From NCBI RefSeq assembly GCF_003206495.1, contig NZ_NKUF01000002.1, positions 1 to 64,000 on the forward strand: a stretch of DNA of 64,000 nucleotides, read 5' to 3'. The position numbers were made by a program, and so were the translations under genes. This document shows, piece by piece, positions 1-9,223 of this stretch (positions are counted from its first letter, which is position 1; every line of letters starts with the position of its first letter). The notes under the pieces are model-generated. The model did not search any database, had not been told where the DNA came from, and was given only the letters and a program-made list of their open reading frames with translations. This DNA comes from Gluconacetobacter entanii. Lineage in GTDB: Bacteria > Pseudomonadota > Alphaproteobacteria > Acetobacterales > Acetobacteraceae.

Positions 1-89
1 CCGCTGATCACCATACTGGCCAGTGGCTTCTGAAAGGCCACATCAACAGGCCTTACAGAAGACCGCACACGATCACACGTCAATATGGG

Positions 90-185
90 TCAGAAAACTC
101 TTGCATAACGGACGGCAACCACAGAAGAAATCCGTGCGCTCTCCGCAGGCTGGAATTCCCCGTTCAGGTAGATCAGTGACCCCAT
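90..185 (-). pseudogene. N-terminal fragment resembling a class IV aminotransferase
   Basis: Read leftward from an ATG at 185 that has a GGAG about 8 bases upstream. The first 20 residues (MGSLIYLNGEFQPAESARIS) look like the start of D-amino-acid or branched-chain aminotransferases of fold class IV, which typically begin with an IYLNGEF-type stretch. About 11 residues later the frame hits a TGA, and the expected continuation (a DRGF-type motif) is absent. Either an insertion or frameshift broke the gene just inside this window, or the similarity is by chance. No other gene can be supported in bases 1-314. Confidence 0.35.
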
Positions 186-314
186 GTCGTGCTCCGGTAT
201 GGCGAAATGAATAATGGCGTATTATGGACCCGGACATGACAGGCGTCGAATTGATATTTTCTTATGTTCCATTCTCAAAAGTTACTGGGACCGGGCAGTC
301 ATGGGCAGGGAATG

Positions 315-398
315 AAATAAAAGTTTTCGGGTTCTGGGATTTTTCAGGAATGTACTGTCCTGCGAGGGCTTTTGGGGCGCTTTACTAAAAACTTTTTC
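315..398. repeat. Degenerate copy of the dispersed two-hairpin repeat
   Basis: It keeps the family's outer ends (AATAAAAGTTTT on the left, ACTAAAAACTTTTT on the right), but both internal hairpins have decayed. It reaches into the last codons of the DUF3325 gene, whose stop is at 397-399. The best-preserved member of this family is at 62380-62463. Confidence 0.55.
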
Positions 399-666
399 AT
401 GGTCCGTGCCTTGCGGACCATGCCGCGATGCCACCTGCGACCAGCAGTCCGGCGATGGAAAATGCGCCACACCACAGCAGGATCCCGTTCACCACGCCAT
501 CCGTCAGTGCGGCGCCAAGGGCAAGGACCGGCGTACCCGACCGCAATGTCCGCAGCACCGCACGATACCGCGCCGGCACGCCCGGCAGGCGATAGCGGGT
601 GGGGTGCAGTCCTGCATGGCATGACAGGCAGCATGTCCATAACAGCACAAGGCAGGGGATCATCAT
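397..666 (-). CDS. DUF3325 family small inner-membrane protein
   Basis: The 89-residue protein has an N-terminal hydrophobic segment, a conserved-looking CHAGLHPTRY stretch, and two more hydrophobic segments ending in AAWSARHGP. This fits the DUF3325 family, usually encoded beside siderophore receptors and PepSY membrane proteins; its biochemical role is unknown. Its ATG overlaps the PepSY gene's stop codon by four bases (ATGA), so translation is probably coupled. It is the third gene of a DUF3649-PepSY-DUF3325 operon. Family assignment is from pattern recognition only. Confidence 0.7.
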   Translation of the reverse strand: MMIPCLVLLWTCCLSCHAGLHPTRYRLPGVPARYRAVLRTLRSGTPVLALGAALTDGVVNGILLWCGAFSIAGLLVAGGIAAWSARHGP

Positions 667-2129
667 CGGGGTTCTCCGCCGATCCGTGCCGAGGCATGGA
701 ATGCCGCAAGGCCGCACAGGAACGCCATGCCACCAATGCCCGCATGCAGGCCGGGCGCATGAAGCCACGCCGCCATGCCGGACACAAGATCCAGCAGGGG
801 CAGTCCACAGCCAAGCACCATGATGACCGCAAGCTGTTCGCGCCATCCCCGCATGGGAAAGGTCCGGCATGACCGCGAAATGCCATGCACCGCGCAGGCG
901 GCCCATATGGCAAGGAACACGGTGATTTCCAGCATGTACCGCCCGGCCATGCCCGCAGGCAGCATCCGGTTGGCCCACAGGAACGACAGGATACCGACCG
1001 GTAAACCCGTGATGGTGGCGATGTTCAGCCCTTCCGCGATGCGAAAGACCCGAAGGTGCCCCGACTGCCGGCGCCGTTTCATCAGGAACAGGATCAGGCC
1101 ACTTGCAATGGTTGCTGTCGCCCCAAGGCCGGATATGAAATACAGCCACCGCAGCGCGGGCGGTGCGAAGCGCGCGTAATGCAGTCCGTGCATCAGTTGC
1201 AGGGTCGTCGCGATGGGACGGCGCGTCAGTGTGGTGCCCAGCACGTGGCCGTCAGGCAGGGCGAAATCGACATGGTCACGCGTCAGGAACGGGCCGGAGG
1301 AGTCGCTTGCGGAAATGCTCAGCCGGTCGGGCGAAAACAGGATGAAGCCGCACTCCCGCCCACCAAGGTTTTTGCGCGCCGTCTCCAGCAACGGTCGCAG
1401 ATGCGCCACCATGGGCAGGGGCGGGACGGGCGGTCGCGCGGGTGGCGCGGCGGGTGCCTTCGGGGCTTCCACCAGCGCGGGCAGGCGTGCGGGCAGGATC
1501 GTGTCGGCATGTATAAGGATGCCGGTATAGGCCATCATGACGATGAAGGGCAGGAACAGGACACCGCCCAGCAGGTGCGCATCCAGCCATGAGCGGAGAC
1601 GCGATCCCGACAGGCGCAGCATGACGATATCGGGCAGCAGGGCGCGCAGATGGATGACGATACCCGCCCCCACCGAAATCAGAAGCCCGAATGCAAGGGC
1701 ATTGACAATCCCCACGCCAACCGTGCCGCCGCCACGCAGCGTATAGTGGAAGTCATAGAAAAACTTGCCCCCCGCCGTGGCGCGTGCCGCAATGGGCGCA
1801 CCCGTGCGCGGGTCCAGCACATCGCCGGTGAATTCATGGCCGTTGTAATGCAGGACCTCCAGCATCGGCGCGCGGGCGGAAGGCAGGTTGAGAAATGCGA
1901 AGATGCCCCGCGCCTGCTGTTCGCGCACGCGTGCCGCCGCCGCGTCAAGTGCCGTATCGGTAAGGGAGGCATTGGCGGGAATATCGATTTCCGGCTGCAT
2001 CCATCGTGTGATTTCCGTATCGAAAACCGCAAGCGTGCCGGTGGCGCAGATGCATACCAGCACAAGCCCGCACAGGAACCCGACCCATGCATGCAGCCAT
2101 CCCATGCGCGTGCGCAGCGTCTCGCGCAT
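663..2129 (-). CDS. PepSY-associated membrane protein, iron-uptake linked
   Basis: A 488-residue membrane protein of the PepSY-TM family, related to FoxB/PiuB-type proteins thought to act in reduction or release of iron from siderophores in the inner membrane. It begins with MRETLRTRMGWLHAWVGF, a typical first helix, followed by a periplasmic PepSY-like region (around residues 45-125), further helices with paired histidines (HLLGG, LMHGLHYARF) that could bind heme or metal, and a C-terminal helical cluster. The ATG at 2129 was chosen because it overlaps the upstream gene's stop (TAATG) and starts exactly at the family's N-terminus; the open frame runs further but has no family-like sequence. 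It lies between DUF3649 and DUF3325 genes and is transcribed away from a TonB-dependent receptor. Confidence 0.8.
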   Translation of the reverse strand: MRETLRTRMGWLHAWVGFLCGLVLVCICATGTLAVFDTEITRWMQPEIDIPANASLTDTALDAAAARVREQQARGIFAFLNLPSARAPMLEVLHYNGHEFTGDVLDPRTGAPIAARATAGGKFFYDFHYTLRGGGTVGVGIVNALAFGLLISVGAGIVIHLRALLPDIVMLRLSGSRLRSWLDAHLLGGVLFLPFIVMMAYTGILIHADTILPARLPALVEAPKAPAAPPARPPVPPLPMVAHLRPLLETARKNLGGRECGFILFSPDRLSISASDSSGPFLTRDHVDFALPDGHVLGTTLTRRPIATTLQLMHGLHYARFAPPALRWLYFISGLGATATIASGLILFLMKRRRQSGHLRVFRIAEGLNIATITGLPVGILSFLWANRMLPAGMAGRYMLEITVFLAIWAACAVHGISRSCRTFPMRGWREQLAVIMVLGCGLPLLDLVSGMAAWLHAPGLHAGIGGMAFLCGLAAFHASARIGGEPR

Positions 2130-2419
2130 TACGACAGGACCTGCGGCCATAGCGCGGCCAGACCGCCAAGCATGCCGATCAGAACCAGCCCCCGATGGCG
2201 TGTCCGCATCCCGAAACCGGCCAGCACCATGACCGGGAGGCATGCCACGGCGATGACCTGGCCCAGCGCCGTGGCCTCGGTCGGCAGGGGGACATGCCAG
2301 TGGCTGAAGTCCGACACGATCAGGCGCGCCGCCAGATACGACAGTACGCATGCCGCAACGGCGCAGCAGACCCTGTCGGCGGACAGCGCGGATTTCTGTT
2401 TTGCCTTGTCGCGGGTCAC
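2129..2419 (-). CDS. DUF3649-like small membrane protein
   Basis: From a GTG at 2419 this is a 96-residue protein with three hydrophobic segments. Small proteins of this shape (DUF3649) are the usual first gene in front of PepSY-DUF3325 pairs beside siderophore receptors. Its TAA overlaps the PepSY gene's ATG by one base. The frame is open further upstream to an ATG at 2572, but that stretch is not hydrophobic and covers the promoter region facing the divergent receptor gene, so the internal GTG is preferred. Function unknown; a role in siderophore-iron handling is inferred from position. Confidence 0.6.
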   Translation of the reverse strand: MTRDKAKQKSALSADRVCCAVAACVLSYLAARLIVSDFSHWHVPLPTEATALGQVIAVACLPVMVLAGFGMRTRHRGLVLIGMLGGLAALWPQVLS

Positions 2420-2531
2420 GAAAATCCTTCTGTTACATAATGTTAAACGGATGCGACGCATTCTCATGTGGTATTCATGCCACAAACCCGCATCTTTTGC
2501 GAAAACCGTATGGGAATGTCCATCCTGCTGT

Positions 2532-2546
2532 TGCGACTTACTCGCA
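2532..2546. promoter_or_regulatory. Inverted repeat, candidate metal-regulator operator
   Basis: TGCGA and TCGCA form a perfect 5-base inverted repeat with a 5-base spacer. It lies in the divergent region between the PepSY operon and the TonB-dependent receptor, about 50 bases before the receptor start. Alphaproteobacterial Fur/Mur-type sites often have the form TGCAA-N-TTGCA, so this is a plausible but unproven operator. Confidence 0.35.
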
Positions 2547-2597
2547 CTTGCGTATATCACGCCTCGACGCAACCGTTTTTATCCGAGGCTCCCTGTG

Positions 2598-4790
2598 ATG
2601 TTATGTGTCTGCCTGCTTTCCGACCGCCGCAAAAACGTCGCAAGACTGGCGGCCGTGATTTTCATGGGCAGTCTTGTGCCATGCCTGCCGGCCCTTGCGG
2701 CCGATGAGGACACGTCGGATGCCGCGACAAAGGATGAAAAGATCATCGTGACCGCCAAGCGTCACAATGAAATGGAGGTCACGACCGGCGGGAACCTCGG
2801 CGCGCTGGGGAACAAGAAGGGGCTTGATGTGCCCTTCAACGTGCGCAGCTATAACGCCAGCATGATCCTCAACCAGCAGTCGCAGACACTCGGGCAGGTG
2901 CTGGAGAATGATCCATCGGTCCGCACGACCTATGGATATGGCAACTTTTCCGAAATGTTCGTGATCCGTGGTTTCCCGGTCAATGGCGATGACGTGGCCA
3001 TCGACGGCCTGTATGGCATCACCCCCCGGCAGCTTGTCTCGCCGCAGCTTTATGACCAGGTGCAGGTGCTCAACGGCGCCAGCGCCTTCCTCAATGGCGC
3101 GGCGCCCAGCGGATCGGCCATTGGCGGCAACATCAACCTGGAATTCAAGCACGCGACCACAACCCCCATCACGCGGGTGACGGGTGATTACACCAGCAAC
3201 GCCCTTGGTGGTGGCAGCGTGGATTTCGGGCGGCGGTTCGGGCGGGACAAGGCCTTTGGCTTCCGCCTGAATGTCGCGGGACAGGATGGCGAGGATTCCA
3301 TCGACCATGAATACCGCCATTCCGCCGCCGTGGGCGCGGATTTCGACTGGCATGATGACCGTACCCGCATCTCGCTGGACATGAATTACCAGAATCAGGG
3401 TGTGAATGGCGGGCGGCCGGCCATCTTCCTTGGTTCCGGCGTGACCGCGGTGCCCCGCGCCGCGGCACCTTCGCATAATTTCGGACAGCGCTGGGCCTAT
3501 AACGACCTGAACTACATTTTCGGCAAGTTCAATGTCGAACATGATTTTTCAAAACACATCACGGTCTATGGCGCGTTTGGCGGCCTTGGCGGGAATGAGA
3601 AGGGGGAATATGCCAACCCCACCGTCACCGATGCCGCCACCGGGGCCGCAACGATCGGCAGCATGTATGTGCCCTATGTCCAGACGAACGAAAGCGCGCG
3701 TGGCGGCGTGCGGGCGCATTTCAATACCGGGCCCGTCCGGCATGAGGTCAATGCCGGTGGATCGTCATTGTGGGAGGAAGCGGATACCGCCTATTCCATG
3801 GCGCTGACATCGGCGGCGACGAACATCTACCGCACCCCCACGATCGCGCCGCTTGCCAATACCTTCAGCGGTGGCGACGTCGGCAACCCGCAACCCATCA
3901 GCCGTACGCGTCTGTACAGCCTGTTCTTTTCCGATACGATGTCGTTCTTCCACGATCGTGTGGCCCTGACTGGCGGCTTTCGTTACCAGAACATGCTGAT
4001 CAACGGATATGACTATGCCGCGTCGGGGCGTGGGGCCGTGAACTCGCATTACGATCAGGACGCGATTACCCCCGTCGTGGGGCTGGTCATCCATCCGACA
4101 CGGCAGACGGCGCTGTATTTCAACCGGATCGAGGGGCTGTCGCAGTGGCCGACCGCGCCTGCCGATACCCTCAACCAGGGGCAGGTCTTCGCGCCCTATA
4201 AGTCCACGCAGTACGAGGTGGGCGTGAAATATGAAACCCGGCGTTTCAGCACCTCGCTTGCGGTGTACCAGATTTCGCAGCCCAACGCGTATTCGCAGGC
4301 CGTCGGCAATAGCGGGCAGTCGATCTATGTCGAGGATGGATTGCAGCGCAATCGCGGCATTGAACTCAGCGTCAATGGCCAGATCCTGCCGGGCCTGCGG
4401 TTCAATGGGGGCGGCACGGTCATCGATGCGGACCTGCGGCGTACGGCCGGTGGCCTGCAGGACGGGCATACTGCAATTGGCATTCCCAATTACACCATCA
4501 ATGGAAATCTGGAATATGACCTGCCGTTCCTGAAGGGGGCGACGGTTGTCGGACGTGTCGTCAATACAGGCAAGCAGATGGTCAATACGTCCAATACGCT
4601 GCACCTGCCGGTCTGGACACGTTTTGATTTGGCCGCGCGGTACACATTCGTGGCAGATCACAAGCCGCTGACCCTGCGCTTTGGCGTCGATAAACTGGCC
4701 AATACCCGGTACTGGTCGTCGTCCTTCAATGGCTACCTGCTTGAAGGCCTGCCGCGTACGTTCAAGTTTTCCTTTACCGCAGATCTGTAA
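2598..4790 (+). CDS. TonB-dependent siderophore receptor
   Basis: A 730-residue outer-membrane receptor that should import a ferric siderophore using TonB energy. The ATG at 2598 has GAGG nine bases upstream and opens a signal peptide ending near residue 35 (LPALAA). A TonB-box-like stretch (KIIVTAKR, about 47-54) comes next, then the plug domain with the typical MFVIRGFPVNGDDVAIDGLYG and GGNINLEFKHA stretches. The rest is a 22-strand-type barrel ending in FKFSFTADL. There is no N-terminal signalling domain, so regulation through an anti-sigma pair is unlikely. It diverges from the DUF3649-PepSY-DUF3325 operon, which supports siderophore uptake over other TonB substrates. The exact siderophore cannot be told from sequence. 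Confidence 0.88.
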   Translation: MLCVCLLSDRRKNVARLAAVIFMGSLVPCLPALAADEDTSDAATKDEKIIVTAKRHNEMEVTTGGNLGALGNKKGLDVPFNVRSYNASMILNQQSQTLGQVLENDPSVRTTYGYGNFSEMFVIRGFPVNGDDVAIDGLYGITPRQLVSPQLYDQVQVLNGASAFLNGAAPSGSAIGGNINLEFKHATTTPITRVTGDYTSNALGGGSVDFGRRFGRDKAFGFRLNVAGQDGEDSIDHEYRHSAAVGADFDWHDDRTRISLDMNYQNQGVNGGRPAIFLGSGVTAVPRAAAPSHNFGQRWAYNDLNYIFGKFNVEHDFSKHITVYGAFGGLGGNEKGEYANPTVTDAATGAATIGSMYVPYVQTNESARGGVRAHFNTGPVRHEVNAGGSSLWEEADTAYSMALTSAATNIYRTPTIAPLANTFSGGDVGNPQPISRTRLYSLFFSDTMSFFHDRVALTGGFRYQNMLINGYDYAASGRGAVNSHYDQDAITPVVGLVIHPTRQTALYFNRIEGLSQWPTAPADTLNQGQVFAPYKSTQYEVGVKYETRRFSTSLAVYQISQPNAYSQAVGNSGQSIYVEDGLQRNRGIELSVNGQILPGLRFNGGGTVIDADLRRTAGGLQDGHTAIGIPNYTINGNLEYDLPFLKGATVVGRVVNTGKQMVNTSNTLHLPVWTRFDLAARYTFVADHKPLTLRFGVDKLANTRYWSSSFNGYLLEGLPRTFKFSFTADL

Positions 4791-4872
4791 GGGGGACGGA
4801 ATTTCTTTTGAAATAACCGGCATGAAACGGAATCCTTCCTGACGGTCCGCAGCATGCGGGACGGTATTCATG

Positions 4873-4908
4873 ACGCCATGGCCGGCTTGTGCGGCCATGG
4901 CGTTTTTT
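4873..4908 (+). terminator. Rho-independent terminator after the siderophore receptor
   Basis: A perfect 12-bp stem (ACGCCATGGCCG and its complement), a 7-base loop and a run of six T. It lies 80 bases after the receptor stop. Confidence 0.85.
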
Positions 4909-5012
4909 GTGGGGACAGGCACCCGGTGACTGATGCGCCATGTCCCGTCATGTTGCCGCAGGCGTCATGCGCGGATCGTACTGTTGCAATTCGTGTCCCT
5001 ATGTATCGGTTT

Positions 5013-5031
5013 GATATTGCGAATCAGAATC
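5013..5031. promoter_or_regulatory. Fur-box-like sequence upstream of the second receptor
   Basis: By hand count this 19-mer (GATATTGCGAATCAGAATC) matches the classic GATAATGATAATCATTATC Fur consensus at 14 of 19 positions. It sits about 50-65 bases before the second TonB-dependent receptor gene. Iron repression through Fur is the expected regulation; binding is not shown. Confidence 0.5.
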
Positions 5032-5078
5032 ACTACGAGTAATAGGGTGGCAATTGATAATGAGTTGCAAAAACAGAG

Positions 5079-7559
5079 ATGGCCCCCATGCTCCCACCCC
5101 GACGTCTCCGACCATTTTCCGCAGCAACCGCAACATTGGCGCTTGCCTGTTCGTCCGCGGCACATGCCGCCACGACCAGAGCGACGGGCAATGCCTCCGC
5201 CACCGTGCTGACGGGGGCACCGTCCACCGTGGCATCTACGTCAGGGCAGGGGGGGCGTGCGACCACCAGTACGACCGCCGCGACGTCGAACACCACGCCA
5301 GCAGGTGATGCGCAGCCAGATGCGGACGGGGTGCTTTCGGATCATCGTTACGACCATACGACGGTGACGGCCTCGCCAATGAATGCGCTGCGGCAGTCCG
5401 TGGGCCTTAGCCGCATGCCGCATGACGCGATGCATACGCCGCAGAACATCAATGTCGTGCCGCAGGTGCTGATGCAGCAGCAGAACGTCAAATCCCTCGA
5501 CGAAGCGCTGAAGAACGTGCCCGGCATCACGGCGTCGGTGGGTGAGGGTGAAGGCGGTATGGCGGGGGATCAGTTCCTGATCCGCGGGTTCCAGTCGCAG
5601 AACGACATTTATGAAAACGGACTGCGTGACTTTGGCGTCTATACCCGCGACAGTTTCGATTACGACCATGTCTCCGTCATCAAGGGACCGTCATCGGAAG
5701 TCTTCGGCAACGGCACGACGGGCGGTGCGATCAACATCGTCACCAAGGCCCCGCACCTTGGCAATGCGTACCAGGCCAATTTCTCGGGCGGGAGCGGATC
5801 GTACTATCGCGGCACGCTGGACATCAACCAGCAGTTGACCAACAGCATCGCATTCCGCCTGACGGGCATGGGGAACGAAAATAATGTGGTCGGGCGTGAT
5901 TATATCTACTCCCACCGCTGGGGCATCGCGCCGTCGATCGCCTTTGGCCTGGGCAAGAAGGTCTCGTTCGTCCTTGAATATTTCCACCAGAATGACAACC
6001 GCATCCCCGATTACGGTGTGCCGGTCGTCTATAAGCCCGGGCAGGCGATCGGGCGTCCGGTCACCGAATATGGCGTGCGGAGTACCAACTGGTATGGCAC
6101 GACCTACGATCAGGACAACAGCAGCGACGACATGATCACGGGACGCCTGACGGCGCATGTCAGTCCCATCCTGACGCTGTATAACGACATGCGTGGCGGG
6201 ATCTTCCATCGCTACTTCTCCGCCTCGCAGGAGGCCTGTTCGAGCATGGCGGCAGGCACTACGGCCTATAACAACAACCTGATCAATGGCAGCGTGCCGT
6301 CCGCGACATGTAATAGTGATTTCTTCTCCGCCAATCCCGCCAGTGCGCAGGTCGCGCGCAATGGTGGCGTGGGGGGGCCGGAACCCTATCGGCAGAGCGA
6401 CTGGTCCATACAGGATGTCTTCTCCGGTGTTGCGCGTTTCAAGACCGGGCGCATCCGGCATGAGGTCATCGGCGGGTTCGACATCGAATATGTGACCGAT
6501 CACCGGCAGAACTATGCCTATGGCAGCAACCGCGCCAGCACCAGCCTCCTCAACCCGTCGATGTATGTGCCGGGCCTTGTGCTGGGGGATTGCAACCAGT
6601 ATCCGGACCGCCTTGTGAACATCAGCGGTGTGGGCAAGAAATGTTACAAGGACAGTGACGCGCTCGATGTCGGGTTCTTCCTGTCCGATCAGGTCTGGTT
6701 TACCGATTACCTGTCGGTCAAGGCGGGGTTCCGCTGGGACAACTGGAACAGCCATTACAGTGCGACGGGCGGCGATACCGCCAAATATCCCGACGTGCAT
6801 TACGGGCAGGACGAGACGACCATCAATCCCAGTGTCAGCATCATGTATACGCCGCGCAGCAACCTGATGGTGTATTTCAACTGGTCGCAGTCCACGACCC
6901 CGTTGAGCATGTATGTCACCAACAGTTCCGAACCGATGACCGCCAAGAGCCAGAGCGCCGCGCCAGAACGCAGCTCCCTTTATGAAATTGGTGCGAAATA
7001 CAGTGCTTTTCATGACCTGATCGGCATGACAGCAGCACTTTTCCGTCTGGACAAGAGCAATTCGATCCAGACCGATCCCACCACCGGCGACATCAGTGCG
7101 ACAAGTGACCAGGAGCGCAACCAGTGACTGGAACTGAGCATTTCCGGCACGCTGCTGCCCAACTGGATGTTCTATGGCACGTATGCGCTGTATGACCCGA
7201 CGATTACCAAGGCCGGTTCCTCAACATCAAAGCAGGGCGGGCAGATCCAGTATGTTCCCCACAACCAGGCGACGGCGTGGACGTCGTATGAAATCGCGCC
7301 GCGCAGGCCGTGGAACATGACGGTTGGCGGTGGCCTGACATGGCGGCAGGGCGTATGGCTGGATCAGGCAAACACGGCGCGCGCACCCGCCACGGTGGAA
7401 TTCGACGCCATGGTGTCGCACCGGTTCGACAACCACTGGCGCGTGGCGATGAATGCCTACAACCTTGATAACCGACTGAATTACGGCAGCCTGTTTTCGA
7501 ACCGCGTGACGCCTTCCATCGGCAGGTCTTTTCTGTTCAATGTTTCGGCCCAGTATTAA
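5079..7559 (+). pseudogene. TonB-dependent catecholate-type receptor, interrupted by an in-frame TGA
   Basis: Translated through one stop the gene encodes 826 residues: a signal peptide (about 1-30, ending SSAAHA), a long Ser/Thr/Ala-rich linker (about 31-85), a plug domain (QFLIRGFQSQNDIYENGLRD; GPSSEVFGNGTTGGAINIV) and a barrel ending in FLFNVSAQY. A TGA at 7125-7127 interrupts codon 683 in frame. The family normally has Gly here (RNQ-G-LELS), so one GGA to TGA change explains it, and the last 143 codons stay open in the same frame. A truncated protein would lack the last barrel strands and should not insert into the membrane. The next gene is a PiuC/YbiX dioxygenase, the usual partner of Fiu/PiuA catecholate receptors. 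The start may be 5079 or 5088. Confidence 0.85.
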
Positions 7560-7578
7560 GGGGAAAGGCGTTATGGAA

Positions 7579-7662
7579 AATAAAAGTTTCGGGTGAGGAT
7601 TTTTTCAGGAAGCATCAGGAGACGTCGCCTTTTTGAAAAAAGTCGACACCCAAAAACTTTTT
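7579..7662. repeat. Dispersed two-hairpin repeat, degenerate copy
   Basis: The outer ends AATAAAAGTTT and CCAAAAACTTTTT are present; the inner hairpins are partly decayed (GTCGCCTTTTTGAAAAAAGTCGAC remains). It lies between the broken receptor and the dioxygenase. Confidence 0.6.
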
Positions 7663-7850
7663 ATGATTTCACGAAATTCCTGCGTGCAGGCCACAGTCCT
7701 CCGATATCTTTGGGCATGACATTCTGAAAAAAAATCTTTACCAGAAACTGCTTCATGATTTTTGCCAGATTTCGTAAGCACCTTCCTGTGGCGTGGTGCT
7801 GGATGATCGGCCATTGAGGCCGGGACGCACGGATACGGGGATAAGGTCGA

Positions 7851-8540
7851 ATGCTGTTACATGTGCCCGGACTGCTTGATGCCGAGGAACTGGCCCACTG
7901 TCAGGCGACGCTGCGCGCGGCACAATGGACGGACGGGCGGGAGACAGCCGGGCAGCAATCCGCCAAGAGCAAGAATAACCGGCAACTGCCGCAGGATTCC
8001 CCCGCCTGCCGGGAACTGGGTGATATCGTGCTGCGTGCGCTGGGCCGCAATGCGACATTCAACAGTGCGGTGCTGCCGTATCGCGTCAGTCCCCCGCTGT
8101 TCAACCGCTATGACGTGGGGATGTCCTTTGGCGCGCATGTCGATAACGCCATCCGGGGGATTTATGCGGCGGGGATCCATACGCGCATCCGCACGGATGT
8201 GTCCTCCACACTGTTCCTGTCCGATCCGGATGACTATGACGGTGGCGAACTGGTCATGTCCGATCCCGGTGGGGAACAGGCGATCAAGCTGCCGGCGGGT
8301 GATCTGGTCCTGTATTCCACAACCGTCCTGCATCGGGTGACCCCGGTGACGCGCGGGTCGCGACTGGCGGCATTTTTCTGGTCACAGTCGATGGTGGCCG
8401 ATGAAACGCGCCGGCGTATCCTGTTCGACCTTGACCTGCAGACCATCACGCTGCGCGAGCGTCTTGGCGATCATGACCCTGCCGTGCTGGGGTTGACGAA
8501 CATCTATCACAACCTGATGCGGCAGTGGTGCATCCTGTAA
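7851..8540 (+). CDS. Fe(II)/2-oxoglutarate-dependent PKHD-type hydroxylase
   Basis: A 229-residue cytosolic dioxygenase of the PiuC/YbiX family. The 2-His-1-carboxylate iron site is visible as H96-x-D98 in GAHVDNAIR and H161 in TTVLHRV, with R171 (RGSRLAAFF) as the likely 2-oxoglutarate anchor. PDDYDGGELV before the core strand and the overall length match the family. It follows a catecholate-type TonB receptor gene, the arrangement known for piuA-piuC and fiu-ybiX; the substrate of these enzymes is not settled but they are iron-starvation genes. The 290-base gap with a repeat suggests it may have its own promoter. Confidence 0.9.
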   Translation: MLLHVPGLLDAEELAHCQATLRAAQWTDGRETAGQQSAKSKNNRQLPQDSPACRELGDIVLRALGRNATFNSAVLPYRVSPPLFNRYDVGMSFGAHVDNAIRGIYAAGIHTRIRTDVSSTLFLSDPDDYDGGELVMSDPGGEQAIKLPAGDLVLYSTTVLHRVTPVTRGSRLAAFFWSQSMVADETRRRILFDLDLQTITLRERLGDHDPAVLGLTNIYHNLMRQWCIL

Positions 8541-8548
8541 GACGGATG

Positions 8549-8626
8549 AAAGTTTTTGGTGAAGATTTTTTCAGAAAGCTTCAGGCAACACCATATTTTT
8601 GAAAAATCCGGCGCCCGGAAACTTTT
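8549..8626. repeat. Dispersed two-hairpin repeat
   Basis: In this orientation the GAAG-type hairpin comes first and the GC-rich one second, and both are partly decayed. It separates the convergent dioxygenase and arfB genes and could terminate both. Confidence 0.6.
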
Positions 8627-8663
8627 CCGGTGCAACGCCCTTCAACCGACATGAGGCAGCAGG

Positions 8664-9086
8664 TCAGTCGATGGCGGGGCGGCCGCGTCCCTGCTTGACC
8701 TGTCCACGTCGCGCCTTGTCATCCATCCTGCGGCGGCGCTGCGTGCGGGACGGGCGGGTGGCGATGCGACGCGTGGGGACGTGCGCCGCCTGCCGCAGCA
8801 GGTCGCACAGGCGTTCGATCGCGTCCTCGCGGTTGCGGGTCTGGCTGCGGAACCTCTGCGCGGTCAGGATGACGGCGCCCTCCCGCGTCATGCGACTGCC
8901 GGCCAGCAGGCGCAGGCGCGCGCGTATGCGTGACGTCAGCGCGGCACAGCGCGCCGCGTCAAAGCGGAGTTGCACGGCGGTCGCGACCTTGTTGACATTC
9001 TGTCCCCCCGGCCCGGACGCGTGGATATAGGTGACGACAAGATCGTCGTCGGAGATAACAAGATCGGGAAGAACATGGTACGCCAT
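8664..9086 (-). CDS. arfB: Peptidyl-tRNA hydrolase ArfB (YaeJ), ribosome rescue
   Basis: A 140-residue release-factor-like protein that frees peptides from ribosomes stalled without a stop codon. The catalytic GGQ lies in ASGPGGQNVNK (about residues 25-35), and the basic C-terminal tail (RPSRTQRRRRMDDKARRGQVKQ) is the part that enters the empty mRNA channel. It lacks the codon-recognition domain of RF1/RF2, which its length confirms. The start at 9086 matches family length; an ATG at 9101 has a better-placed purine-rich stretch and would add five residues. Confidence 0.93.
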   Translation of the reverse strand: MAYHVLPDLVISDDDLVVTYIHASGPGGQNVNKVATAVQLRFDAARCAALTSRIRARLRLLAGSRMTREGAVILTAQRFRSQTRNREDAIERLCDLLRQAAHVPTRRIATRPSRTQRRRRMDDKARRGQVKQGRGRPAID

Positions 9087-9223
9087 GCCTGCGTATAGCA
9101 TATTCCCGCCATTGTGTGGGCAGATGTTCGCTTTGCGGATACCTTCCCCGCATGGCGGGCATTGCCTGCGGACGTGGATACGACCACCATGCACCCAACA
9201 AGGAAACATGGCGGGAGGAACAC

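Noticed and set aside
7125..7127. TGA read as selenocysteine in the receptor
   Set aside because: The family has glycine here, no selenocysteine hairpin is visible after the codon, and selenocysteine is not expected in TonB barrels.
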